Below, one piece after another: positions 26,222 to 35,214 of a stretch of DNA of 64,000 nt; the first letter of the stretch is position 1; each line of letters starts with the position of its first letter. A program made the position numbers and the translations under genes. The stretch covers positions 1 to 64,000 of the forward strand of contig JAGBGU010000042.1 in the NCBI GenBank assembly GCA_017935785.1, written 5' to 3'. The notes under the pieces were generated by a model. That model was given only the letters and a program-made list of their open reading frames with translations, was not told the DNA's origin and did not search any database. Source of the DNA: Bacteroidaceae bacterium (GTDB taxonomy: Bacteria > Bacteroidota > Bacteroidia > Bacteroidales > Bacteroidaceae).

Positions 26222-27414
26222 TTTTTAGCTTTCTTTTTAAAACAGAAATACAACGTGCGAAATCCTGGCAATGCGAACACAAAACGTATGGCGAACTGCC
26301 ACTTGATGCGACGGAACTCTGTTGCCAGAGCCTTCTTGCAAGCCGTTTGGAAACTGGTTGTGTGATAAAGTTCCCAGAACATATCCGCATTTCTATGACG
26401 TGGCATTGGCTTGCTCAGTTGTTCGCTATGCACAAGCAACTTTCCCAATGCAATGGGCTCCATCAGCAGTTTCCCTTTAACTTGGTTTATCAACTGACTC
26501 CCATTGTATGTATTGACATGCATTTGTGAAAGTCCGTTTTGATGGCCGGCCATGAACTGATACTCTTTATCCTTGTCCCAAAAGTCTCCCACCGTTATGT
26601 CTCCCATTCGGTTTGTATTTGCGAACGGACATGCATAACAACTTTCACGATAGAACAGGGCATAAATGAATCCGGTCATAAAAAAGTCCTTACCATACCT
26701 TCCTTTATACAAAACTGATGAATTCTTATCAGCCAGTTGCAGACAGTATTGCGAGGGCTTATTATTCTCCTTAATGCGAAACTTCACCTCTCTTGGAGAC
26801 CTTACTGTTTTCTGCTCACGGATTGCAGAGGTCAATACTTTCTGGGACGGTACGCCATGGCAAACAAAATCAATACAACAAAGCCGTTCATAGGGTTTTC
26901 TCAGGAAGTTGCGCAGCGCAGCCACTTGACAAGGAGTACCTACGAACAATACATGACGTCCGGACCTCAAGTCTTCTTTCACCAGAGACAATATCCCCTG
27001 AATATTACTTTGAACGTATTTGCTACCTTTGATAGAGTCAATCCCGTCAACAGAATCCACCCGAATATGACGTACATGATGGCAGTCCTTGCCTGAACAT
27101 CCATAAACCACACCATGCAATTGTCCTATAACGTGACGGGCAAGGACAGACGCCACTCCTCCACTAGTTGAGCTTCTCTGTTCGTCAGGATCTTTTGCCA
27201 TTGTAACATAGGTTTGCTTGGAAGGGCTTGGGTGCGGAATGTTTTGTATGGGGCAAACTTGTTCGCACAAGGTACAGTTGACGCACAGTTCTGAATTCAC
27301 TTCAGGAAAAACAAAACCACAATCATCACTGACCATGGAAATTGCACTATGGGCACATATCGACATACAGGCTGTACATCCGCAGCAATCCTTCTTATCT
27401 TTAATCTGTATCAT
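26218..27414 (-). CDS. F420-hydrogenase beta-subunit-like iron-sulfur protein
   Basis: The 398-residue protein has two 4Fe-4S ferredoxin clusters at the N-terminus (CCGCTACMSIC and CVNCTLCEQVCP). A coenzyme F420 hydrogenase/dehydrogenase beta-subunit domain follows (KGSKYVQSN, GTPCQVAALR, CIDFVCHGVPS, CYACPFANTNRMGDITVGDFW). Bacteroidales do not make F420, so it must use another donor, perhaps ferredoxin or flavin. In capsule loci such proteins are thought to reduce a sugar or the pyruvyl group, but no reaction is established. It overlaps both neighbours by 4 bases. Confidence 0.85.
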   Translation of the reverse strand: MIQIKDKKDCCGCTACMSICAHSAISMVSDDCGFVFPEVNSELCVNCTLCEQVCPIQNIPHPSPSKQTYVTMAKDPDEQRSSTSGGVASVLARHVIGQLHGVVYGCSGKDCHHVRHIRVDSVDGIDSIKGSKYVQSNIQGILSLVKEDLRSGRHVLFVGTPCQVAALRNFLRKPYERLCCIDFVCHGVPSQKVLTSAIREQKTVRSPREVKFRIKENNKPSQYCLQLADKNSSVLYKGRYGKDFFMTGFIYALFYRESCYACPFANTNRMGDITVGDFWDKDKEYQFMAGHQNGLSQMHVNTYNGSQLINQVKGKLLMEPIALGKLLVHSEQLSKPMPRHRNADMFWELYHTTSFQTACKKALATEFRRIKWQFAIRFVFALPGFRTLYFCFKKKAKK

Positions 27415-28928
27415 AGCGCACGCTTTATCCTTGATATTTTATTTAGAACCCAGCTGCGTTCTTCGTTGTCCAAAGAAAAGAAATACACCAAAATTGTCCC
27501 TATACAGACGGACGCAATTTCAGTCAACAGAAAACGATATTGGAAATTAGACTTGGAAGATATCAAATATGCAGTCAGGATAGTGCCTAATATTGGGATA
27601 ATAGTACGGAAACACACCTTATTAATATATATAGAGACCTGTAGCCCTGCTGTATATTTCATGAAAGGGACTCTTATGACTCCGATTATTGCTTCTACAA
27701 AAAGATAGGAACACATTACATAAAATGGAGATAACGACAATTCCAAGCAGGCCCATGCGGCAGGCAGAGTAATGAGCCGGATAGTACTTATGAGCAACGA
27801 ATAATTCCGGATCTTACCAATTGCCTGATTAGCAGAAGTCAGGCCAATGGTTAACTGATCCATTATATAGGCTGCAAGTACAAAACGACAGAACAAGGCG
27901 GCATAGTGGGGAACATCTCCCAACCAAAAGCAAAGGATTTCATCCATTTCCACTATAACGGGGATAAGGATTATTCCCATCGTAAGGAAAGCATAGCGGC
28001 TTTCTATCATACTCAGATACAACATTCGTTTACGGTCTCCCGCTCCTTCTGCCTTCATTAGTTGCGGATTGATTGCGTTTAAAACAGACAAAGCTATGAA
28101 TCCTGCCGCATTTGATACTTGTAATGCAATAGCGTAGGCAGCGTTGGCGATGGTGCCTAAAAAACGGTTAAAGATAACTGCAAGGCCTTGCGTGCGCATA
28201 ACAGTCGCGCCTACGGCATAGACATTCCATATAGCGAAATTCAGCAGGCGCCCGATGTATGAATACGACACGAACTTGAATCTGAGGCGCTGACATTCTT
28301 CATACTTTATCCTGGCATAGATGTAATATAAAAGAAAATTGAACATGGTCACAGACAAGAGCATGGCGCTATACATCTTTAGGGCATCAAAAGGGATGAA
28401 TGGCAAAACCAATGCTCCTGCTAACTTTAGTGCGGCATCCAGCATTTCTATGACGGATACGAATATTATGTTTTCACGGGCAATAAACAAGGCCCGGACA
28501 GGCGATGTGACAAATGTGAGCATCACCATCATTATAACCATATAATATACAAATACGCTTGCCGACTTTAGTTCTGCCGGTATTGTCAGGTGTCCCATAC
28601 AGACTGGTTGTAATATTGCCATAATGCCAACAATTGACAATGCCACAACGACATGAAGGAAGAAGGCATTTGTGAAAATCTTATTCAGTTCGTCTTTATC
28701 TGAAAGTCCGTGTGAGTAAGAAAGGAATCTCTGGGTGCTGGTAGCCAGAGACTGGGTTATAAAGCCAGCCATATACACTACACTTCCTACAACGCCATAT
28801 ACACCATAAGCAGAATGTCCCATTGCATCCAACACGTATCGGGTGGAGAACAAAGTGAGCAGCACATACACTATGGAACGAATATACTGCACAACTGTGT
28901 TTATGATTATTCTATTGGCCGGAGTCAT
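27411..28928 (-). CDS. Wzx-like polysaccharide flippase
   Basis: The 505-residue protein has about 12-14 predicted membrane spans (examples at VVGSVVYMAGFITQSLA and LTMGIILIPVIVEM) and belongs to the MOP/MATE-like polysaccharide transport group. The N-terminus IIINTVVQYIRSIVYVLLTLFSTRYVLDAMG is typical. It should flip the undecaprenyl-linked repeat unit to the periplasm. Its start overlaps the polymerase gene by 17 bases. Confidence 0.85.
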   Translation of the reverse strand: MTPANRIIINTVVQYIRSIVYVLLTLFSTRYVLDAMGHSAYGVYGVVGSVVYMAGFITQSLATSTQRFLSYSHGLSDKDELNKIFTNAFFLHVVVALSIVGIMAILQPVCMGHLTIPAELKSASVFVYYMVIMMVMLTFVTSPVRALFIARENIIFVSVIEMLDAALKLAGALVLPFIPFDALKMYSAMLLSVTMFNFLLYYIYARIKYEECQRLRFKFVSYSYIGRLLNFAIWNVYAVGATVMRTQGLAVIFNRFLGTIANAAYAIALQVSNAAGFIALSVLNAINPQLMKAEGAGDRKRMLYLSMIESRYAFLTMGIILIPVIVEMDEILCFWLGDVPHYAALFCRFVLAAYIMDQLTIGLTSANQAIGKIRNYSLLISTIRLITLPAAWACLELSLSPFYVMCSYLFVEAIIGVIRVPFMKYTAGLQVSIYINKVCFRTIIPILGTILTAYLISSKSNFQYRFLLTEIASVCIGTILVYFFSLDNEERSWVLNKISRIKRAL

Positions 28929-30237
28929 TGGCTTTATCAGTTAAAATAGGTTTGGGCGGATATATAGTACTGAATAATAGCACATACAGGGATATATAAA
29001 TATACGGACGATGGGGTATTCCGTGTGCCCAAAAGGAGAGGGCATGGACCAAAAGCATAGAAAGGCATGCCCTTTTGTTTGTGCTGGTACGGGATAAAGC
29101 AAAAAACATCAGACACAGAAAGAATACACTAATAATTCCATAACAGTAAATGAAAACACGATATCCAGAGTTGCCAAATCCGAACTTTGCCAACTCTTCA
29201 TTGCCCTTCCCAAATAGGATTTCGCCAGAAGATATCATTTTTTCATATTCTCTTGTGAAGAGGTCGGAGGTTCGGTTGTTACCCTCCATTTCGCCTTCTT
29301 CATCCAGCATAAGACGGTTAACAATCAGATTGTTTATTAGATTGTCACCTTTGTTGTAAAACATAGAACTTACACCAATTGTAAGGATAATGCTACCCAA
29401 TATCAGAATCTTTCCTATCACAGCCTTACCTTTCATCCAAGAGACAGAGAACAGCATTGCCACCATACACGCATAGGCAGCAAGGGAGAACGACATGAAA
29501 AGCGCCAGAAACAATATACGGCATCGCCATGTGTCCCATTTGCCTGCTTGTGCATATAGCAATGTGACGCAGGCCATACCCAAATGAGCGGGTTCTACAA
29601 ATACTGAATGAAAACGGGGAATGAGTTCCCAGTTTGAGCGGTCGTCTATCAGGAAGAAGCGATAATTATCAAACATATAATCTCCCAGTCCGGTTCGTGA
29701 ATGCGGTAGGGAGAAACCGATAAGGTGCAAAATGAAAAAGGGAATGGAAACCGCTAAAATGCAAGCCATTATTGTAGCCAGCATATCACTCAGTTTGTGC
29801 AATTCCGGAATATCTACCTTAAAAATGGAAAGATATACAGTGGTGCTGAAAAAGACCATGAATATTCCGTTGATGTTTCTTCCGCTGCTTAATGCCATCA
29901 TCAACAGGAATAAGGACATAGTCACTGTGGGAAGGAAGTAATCTTTACGGGTAAACAATGGTGCCTTGAGACGCAACGAAAGTAACATGGATGCTACTAT
30001 TGGCAAAAATGCCATAGGCATATAGTAGCGTTGTATAGGCCAAAGGAACCAAGGCGTAAGCGAAGCGAAATAGACAATGATTATTCCAAAATAAAAAAGC
30101 AATAAAGCAATTGTCCGCTTTTGAATAAGAAACAGTTGCGACAAATTAGGCTTGTGCCATAAAAAAAGTCGGTTCAGCGTATCCTTAGGGATAATGAACG
30201 GATTCTTCATGACGTAATGCCTTTTAGTTCTGTACAC
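28912..30237 (-). CDS. Wzy-like O-antigen/capsule polymerase
   Basis: The 441-residue hydrophobic protein has about 10-12 spans and a long non-cytoplasmic loop with charged residues (MLDEEGEMEGNNRTSDLFTREY, about residues 305-330), as expected for Wzy. There is no sequence motif that proves it; the call rests on topology and on its place between Wzz and Wzx. An ATG at 30210 is an alternative start that would remove the 14-base overlap with the Wzz gene. Confidence 0.75.
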   Translation of the reverse strand: MYRTKRHYVMKNPFIIPKDTLNRLFLWHKPNLSQLFLIQKRTIALLLFYFGIIIVYFASLTPWFLWPIQRYYMPMAFLPIVASMLLSLRLKAPLFTRKDYFLPTVTMSLFLLMMALSSGRNINGIFMVFFSTTVYLSIFKVDIPELHKLSDMLATIMACILAVSIPFFILHLIGFSLPHSRTGLGDYMFDNYRFFLIDDRSNWELIPRFHSVFVEPAHLGMACVTLLYAQAGKWDTWRCRILFLALFMSFSLAAYACMVAMLFSVSWMKGKAVIGKILILGSIILTIGVSSMFYNKGDNLINNLIVNRLMLDEEGEMEGNNRTSDLFTREYEKMISSGEILFGKGNEELAKFGFGNSGYRVFIYCYGIISVFFLCLMFFALSRTSTNKRACLSMLLVHALSFWAHGIPHRPYIYISLYVLLFSTIYPPKPILTDKANDSGQ

Positions 30238-31315
30238 TTCCTACGAACTGGGACACCAGTTCTTTTCGGAAAAGATAAATACATGTCCCAATAGTTGAAA
30301 GGAAAAGCATTGCTGCCACAAAAATCATTCGCTTCGGCCCGTTTGGCTTTACCGGCACACTGGGAGCACGGAGCACGGTGAATGCTGGAGTCTGTTCCTG
30401 CACTTTTGCTTTTGCTGCAAGGTATTGTGCCTGCATAGCATTGTATGTACTCATGCTTGTCTGCAACTCATTCTCCAAACGGTCACGTTCTGACAGATAA
30501 CTTTGCAAAACTACATTCTTATGCGCATCGCAGAACTGGCTGTACAACTTGTTTTTTTGTTCATAATCAATCCGCGCACTATCAGCCAGTTGCTTGTAAT
30601 ATTGTTCGTCTATGCGTGACTTATTGGTACGGTAAGCAGTAATGAAATCCTGTAACTTGACACGCACGGAATCAGCTATAGTGGCACACACCAACGGGTC
30701 CTGATCTTTAACCCCGATTGTGATAACATTAGTCTTAATATCCACATCGCATTGGATGGACTTGCGCACTTTGTTGACGATGGCATCTTCTCGACGGGTC
30801 AAACGGTGCGGGTTCATCCTCCTGGTATGGCTAATGGGAGGTGCTTCCTCTTCAAAAAGTTTGTTTATCTGCGCACGACACCATGTATAAGGCCTCATAT
30901 ACGGATTTTTCCGGTGATGCCGCAATATATAATTAAGGTATGTTGTATCTACAGCACCGTCGGCCGTTTGCACACGAGTATACAATAGATCCACAATAAA
31001 CTTGTTGGTAGACAACAAATCTGGATACAGTTCAGGATAAAAGGCATCGCTGATTTCCGCATTTCCCAGATTAAAACCGAACGAACTTGCGATACTTGAC
31101 AGTGTTCCTGTTGCAGAAGCACCGCCCATCTCAGGAGCTAACGACAGATCCACTGTGTAGGTACGGGGCTGTGGTAAAATATATACGCATGCAAGGACAA
31201 AAGTTGTTATCCATACACAGATGAACAGTTTTTTGCGTTTCCACAATTTCGCAAACTGTACGCGCAGGTCTATTACCTCATCGTTACTATATTTTTTACC
31301 TTCTGTATTATTCAT
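30224..31315 (-). CDS. Wzz-like chain-length regulator
   Basis: The 363-residue protein has transmembrane segments at about residues 31-49 and 331-350 around a periplasmic region rich in helix (SRIDEQYYKQLADSARIDYEQKNKLYSQF), and a Pro-rich stretch VPVKPNGPKR before the second span, all typical of Wzz/polysaccharide co-polymerases. There is no cytoplasmic kinase domain, so it is a Wzz rather than a Wzc type. It starts 5 bases after the export protein gene. Confidence 0.88.
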   Translation of the reverse strand: MNNTEGKKYSNDEVIDLRVQFAKLWKRKKLFICVWITTFVLACVYILPQPRTYTVDLSLAPEMGGASATGTLSSIASSFGFNLGNAEISDAFYPELYPDLLSTNKFIVDLLYTRVQTADGAVDTTYLNYILRHHRKNPYMRPYTWCRAQINKLFEEEAPPISHTRRMNPHRLTRREDAIVNKVRKSIQCDVDIKTNVITIGVKDQDPLVCATIADSVRVKLQDFITAYRTNKSRIDEQYYKQLADSARIDYEQKNKLYSQFCDAHKNVVLQSYLSERDRLENELQTSMSTYNAMQAQYLAAKAKVQEQTPAFTVLRAPSVPVKPNGPKRMIFVAAMLFLSTIGTCIYLFRKELVSQFVGSVQN

Positions 31316-31320
31316 TGACC

Positions 31321-33858
31321 TTATTTTAATATACTTATCAATGCAACAACCACACTTGCCAATGACGCACCTCCTGAAGCGATTGCCATCACCTCGCCGG
31401 TTGTCATACGTTTGCCTTGCTTTTTGGTAGGTATAACTATTTCACATCCAGGCTCAATGTCTTTACCAGACCGTCTGCCCAATTGTTCTACAGCACCATT
31501 CATATAGATGGCATAGGCTCCGCGTTTCTTGGCCATGTTTCCGAAACCTCCGGCACGTTTGATGTAGTAACTGAGGGGTTCACCTTTCTTGTAATTGATT
31601 GAGATGGGGTAAACCACTTCGCCACTAATTTTTACCGTATTACTGTATTGCGGTATGGTCAGGCGGTCACCCTCTCGCAATATCAGGTCTTCTGCACCTC
31701 CTGGCTCCGCTAATGCCTTCTCCAGATTTACAGCTACAGGATACGTATAACCCAAGTCCATTTTTAGGCTTAACAGAGAATCGGCACGCTGTACATCATA
31801 GTCTTTCTCCTCCTGCATGGCTTCTTCATACATTTGTATCTGGGCTTTTCTGAGCGAACTTTCATTTTGGATTCGTTCCTCTTCGGTCAGGGTACGAATA
31901 AGGCGCGCACCCTTGGCATAAGCAATGGATGAAAGTCCGCCGGCTGCCTTAATCAGGTCACTTAAACGATAATTCTGACTTGTCATGGCGTATTCTCCTT
32001 CAAAGTTGACACAGCCCTTTACAGTTACATTTTGTTGCTCGCTGTAGCCCGGGCTTTTACGTACAACTACTACATCATAAGGTTTCAGAATGTAGGTGGA
32101 GTCACCTTGTCTCAGACCATCCTGCAAAGAAAGGGTTATGCTCTCAGCCAGCACCACATCTGTTTCTGATGCTTTTTCATTTCTGATTCTTCGGAATACA
32201 TCAATCTTTGCCATAGATGCGGCATCAGTCAGTCCGCCAGCCTGAAGGATCAAATCTTCAACCGATGTGTTTTCCGCAAAATGATACGTTCCGGGATACA
32301 TCACTTCTCCAGAGATTTTCAACGTCTGTTCCCCTCGCATTTCTATAGTGCTTGGGACAAAGAGAACATCGTTCTTCTTTAAAGGGATGTCTGCTTTTGA
32401 TCCGTTCATAATGCCTTCAAGGTCAATGGAAACCATTTCCAAAGTAAGGTCTTCACGACGACGGTGCATAACCACTCTGCTTACAAACGCGTCCTCTCGA
32501 AGTCCGTCAGCCGCCTTAAGCAGTTCCTTCACACTGGAAACTTTAGCGCCGAGTTGGAACTGGCCAGGGTGCATCACTGCACCGCGCACCTCAACCATAT
32601 TGCTGAATCTTGGGCTTACACTATCAATGTACAAAGAGTCTCCATCCGCCAGATCAAAAGCGTTCATCTTAAACTCGTCAATGGTATGCATGCTATATTC
32701 AGCACCCTTCTTACGGGTCAGACGCACGTTATCGGTATAGGCATTACCGGCAAATCCTCCGGCATAATCAATAACTTGGCCCACACTCTCGCCAGCCTTC
32801 ATTTCATAGAACATTGGGCGCTTGACCTTTCCGCGAACATTGACCAGACATTCATACGGTCCTACTACAATTACGTCATTATCTGTCAAGCGTATGTCTC
32901 CCGAGGTGTTGCCATTAAGCAAATAGTCATATACGTCTATAACAGAAACCACCTTCCCGGAGCGGTAAACCTTAATATTACGCAAGGTTCCGATCTTACT
33001 GATGCCCTGAGCAGCATACAGCGCATTGAAAGCAGAACTCAAACTGCTCAGTGTATATGTACCGGGCACATTAACCTCGCCCATCACCTGCACTGTGATA
33101 GTGCGGGTGTCACCTACAGAGAGGCTGAAGTTACAGTCCGCATAGTGTTGGCTTAACTTGTTTTTAATAACCTCATTGGCTTTCTGAACACTCAAACCAG
33201 ACAAGTTGATGGGGCCGACTCCTTGAAGTACTACCACGCCATCTGGAGAGATAACGGCCTCAAACGTTTCCTGACTGGCTCCCCAAATGTCAATTATGAC
33301 ATTATCTCCAGGCCCTAATCGATAGTTGGCCGGAGTGGGCATATTCTGATTCGGCTCAAATGTCAGATTTGCATTGTTGAAAATGTTACGGCCAAAGACT
33401 TCGCTCTCATCACGGAAATAATTCTGATAATAGATAAGAGAGTCGATGTCCAGAAAACCAACTTCATCGTTAAGTTCTTGTTCTCGTTCCAGCAAAGGCT
33501 TTCTGCCCTTCTCTTCCATTTGCGACCTGACCATAAAGCCACGCTTCTTCAAGGCTTCGTCTGCTGCCTTTTCCTTGGATGTACGCATTCTGGATGTACC
33601 CGATTGCTGTTCTGTTGAGCCGGTCAGGTCAACAGCGCCTAACTGGCTTTGTTCTGCATCGTACTTCTTCTTTATCCTGCGCATCTGATCCGCAGAAACT
33701 CCTTTCTGCAACAGTTTGGTTACTATTGTTTGCTGATCGGTTCCCTTTTCCACTTCTTTCTTCACAAAACGGACTACTTGTTCGTCTGTCATGGACTGTC
33801 CAAAGACCATAAATGAGCAGAAGCAGAAAAAGATAATTAAGCTTAATCTATATTTCAT
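31321..33858 (-). CDS. Wza-like outer-membrane polysaccharide export protein (SLBB)
   Basis: The product is about 845 residues. The signal peptide runs to about VFGQ; I chose MKYRL as start because the six codons before it are not signal-like, and the frame could begin at 33876. A Poly_export domain (YRLGPGDNVIIDIWG) is followed by several SLBB repeats, visible as recurring VxGxVxxPGxY phrases (VMGEVNVPGTYTLSS, ISGEVMYPGTYHFAE, VKGCVNFEGEY, ISGEVVYPIS), and a short C-terminal hydrophobic segment. It forms the exit channel for the capsule. The length is normal for the Bacteroidales form, about twice that of E. coli Wza. Confidence 0.9.
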   Translation of the reverse strand: MKYRLSLIIFFCFCSFMVFGQSMTDEQVVRFVKKEVEKGTDQQTIVTKLLQKGVSADQMRRIKKKYDAEQSQLGAVDLTGSTEQQSGTSRMRTSKEKAADEALKKRGFMVRSQMEEKGRKPLLEREQELNDEVGFLDIDSLIYYQNYFRDESEVFGRNIFNNANLTFEPNQNMPTPANYRLGPGDNVIIDIWGASQETFEAVISPDGVVVLQGVGPINLSGLSVQKANEVIKNKLSQHYADCNFSLSVGDTRTITVQVMGEVNVPGTYTLSSLSSAFNALYAAQGISKIGTLRNIKVYRSGKVVSVIDVYDYLLNGNTSGDIRLTDNDVIVVGPYECLVNVRGKVKRPMFYEMKAGESVGQVIDYAGGFAGNAYTDNVRLTRKKGAEYSMHTIDEFKMNAFDLADGDSLYIDSVSPRFSNMVEVRGAVMHPGQFQLGAKVSSVKELLKAADGLREDAFVSRVVMHRRREDLTLEMVSIDLEGIMNGSKADIPLKKNDVLFVPSTIEMRGEQTLKISGEVMYPGTYHFAENTSVEDLILQAGGLTDAASMAKIDVFRRIRNEKASETDVVLAESITLSLQDGLRQGDSTYILKPYDVVVVRKSPGYSEQQNVTVKGCVNFEGEYAMTSQNYRLSDLIKAAGGLSSIAYAKGARLIRTLTEEERIQNESSLRKAQIQMYEEAMQEEKDYDVQRADSLLSLKMDLGYTYPVAVNLEKALAEPGGAEDLILREGDRLTIPQYSNTVKISGEVVYPISINYKKGEPLSYYIKRAGGFGNMAKKRGAYAIYMNGAVEQLGRRSGKDIEPGCEIVIPTKKQGKRMTTGEVMAIASGGASLASVVVALISILK

Positions 33859-33917
33859 GTTATTCAAGGAATTCATGACCCTATGCCGGGAAATGGTACT
33901 TTAATGATACTAAATAA

Positions 33918-34580
33918 TCAGAATTTTTTGCCGTAAACGATAAAACGTACTGTGGTAAAGACTATTTTTGCGTCGAGCCACAACGAACGGTTTTTCAGAT
34001 AGTCCAGATCCATCTGTAAACGGATTAACATTTTTTCCATTGTGTCTGTGTAGCCGTTATATATCGTTGCCATGGAAGTCAGCCCCGGTCTCATCAGATA
34101 GATGTATTCATAGTCGGGATTTACTTCCATTATACGGTCTATGAAATATTGGCGTTCTGGCCTCGGACCTACAAAGGACATTTCTCCCATAAATACATTC
34201 AGGAGCTGGGGTAATTCGTCCAAATGATGTTCTCTGAGGAATTTGCCTACAGGCGTGAGCCTGTCATCCCCTTTACAGGCCAATTGGGGTGTGCCGTTTT
34301 CTTCGCTGTCTGTCCGCATTGTCCTGAACTTCAGGATAAAAAATGGTTTACCCCTATAGCCGATTCTTTCTTGCCGGAAAACAACCGGACCGTCATTCTG
34401 TTTCTTCAAAAGTATATATACCAACAGAAAAACTGGAGACAAGATGACAAGCCCAATTAATGAAAGAATAAAGTCTATTGTTCGTTTTAATATCCGTTCC
34501 GTCCGGCTCATGCCGTCCTTTATGACCATATCCGCGTAGATTTGTTGTATCATAATAATATCTGCCGATTTGTTTTGCAC
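33918..34580 (-). CDS. Initiating undecaprenyl-phosphate sugar transferase
   Basis: The 220-residue enzyme is the short, single-span form of the bacterial sugar transferase family (PF02397): a hydrophobic re-entrant helix at about 36-56 (TIDFILSLIGLVILSPVFLL), then FRQERIGYRGKPFFILKFRTM, HHLDELPQLLNV and MSFVGPRPER. It puts the first sugar phosphate on the lipid carrier. It is the first gene of the capsule operon, 41 bases before the export protein gene. In-frame ATGs at residues 10 and 24 could also be used. Confidence 0.9.
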   Translation of the reverse strand: MQNKSADIIMIQQIYADMVIKDGMSRTERILKRTIDFILSLIGLVILSPVFLLVYILLKKQNDGPVVFRQERIGYRGKPFFILKFRTMRTDSEENGTPQLACKGDDRLTPVGKFLREHHLDELPQLLNVFMGEMSFVGPRPERQYFIDRIMEVNPDYEYIYLMRPGLTSMATIYNGYTDTMEKMLIRLQMDLDYLKNRSLWLDAKIVFTTVRFIVYGKKF

Positions 34581-34629
34581 ATATTGTCTTACTCTATATG
34601 TAAAAACTAAATCGGCCTACTTTTATTGT

Positions 34630-34661
34630 GCAAAGGAATATACTTTTTTCGTGATACACAA
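34630..34661 (-). promoter_or_regulatory. Probable capsule-operon promoter
   Basis: On the minus strand TTG (34659-34661), 20 bases, TTCCTTTGC (34630-34638). The -7 has T instead of A at position 2. It lies about 50 bases before the sugar transferase start. I see no flanking inverted repeats of the sort used for capsule phase variation. Confidence 0.55.
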
Positions 34662-34719
34662 ACTTTTCCGCAATATTCTATCCATTACGTCCGCGGCTTG
34701 AAAATTTATACTTCTATAC

Positions 34720-34751
34720 TTGCATAATTCGTTATAATACCCTATCTTTGC
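34720..34751 (+). promoter_or_regulatory. Promoter of the tmRNA gene
   Basis: TTG at 34720-34722, 20 bases, TATCTTTGC at 34743-34751, about 35 bases before the mature 5' end. Confidence 0.75.
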
Positions 34752-34786
34752 GGCAAATTAGCAGACAAATTTCATCTGAACATAAT

Positions 34787-35185
34787 GGGGCTGACATGGA
34801 TTTGACAGCAGGATGATGGTTTGTGTAAGCACGCAGTGAGTCGGTGATTGCTCACTATAATCCATAGTTACCAAAGATTTAATTGGCGAAAATACTTACG
34901 CTCTCGCTGCTTAATCGAAGTATAGTAGATATGGCTTTATCAAGGCACAAGGTGCTTTGACGAGATGTCACTCAAAGGCTCTTGCTCCGAAGCATTTGAA
35001 TCAGTGGCACAGGAAAATCGGGGATAGTTGGCAATGGCCCTGCATTGTACAATGAAGACTTTAGGGATAAGGTGTAGGTTGGTGGCCCAGGTCTTGCCTG
35101 CATCCGAAAAGCCAAGGCTGGGATAAGCGTGTAGAAAGCACAGGGTGTCCCTGTTTGGACGAGGGTTCAATCCCCTCCAGCTCCA
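34787..35185 (+). ncRNA. ssrA: Transfer-messenger RNA
   Basis: The 5' end GGGGCTGACATGGATTTGAC and 3' end with GGTTCAATCCC and CAGCTCC form the tRNA-like domain. The reading frame GGCGAAAATACTTACGC... encodes the tag GENTYALAA followed by TAA, close to the GEN-YALAA tags of other Bacteroidales. The terminal CCA does not appear to be encoded, so the 3' end is given at the discriminator base. It rescues stalled ribosomes with SmpB. Confidence 0.95.
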
Positions 35186-35214
35186 CTTTTTTATTAATCT
35201 AAATACTGCTTTGT

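Noticed and set aside
34581..34786. Invertible capsule promoter
   Set aside because: I looked for inverted repeats around the promoter at 34630-34661 and found none.
34787..35214. Genomic-island integration at the tmRNA gene
   Set aside because: The 3' end of tmRNA faces a housekeeping purine gene 30 bases away; no integrase or duplicated 3' end is present.
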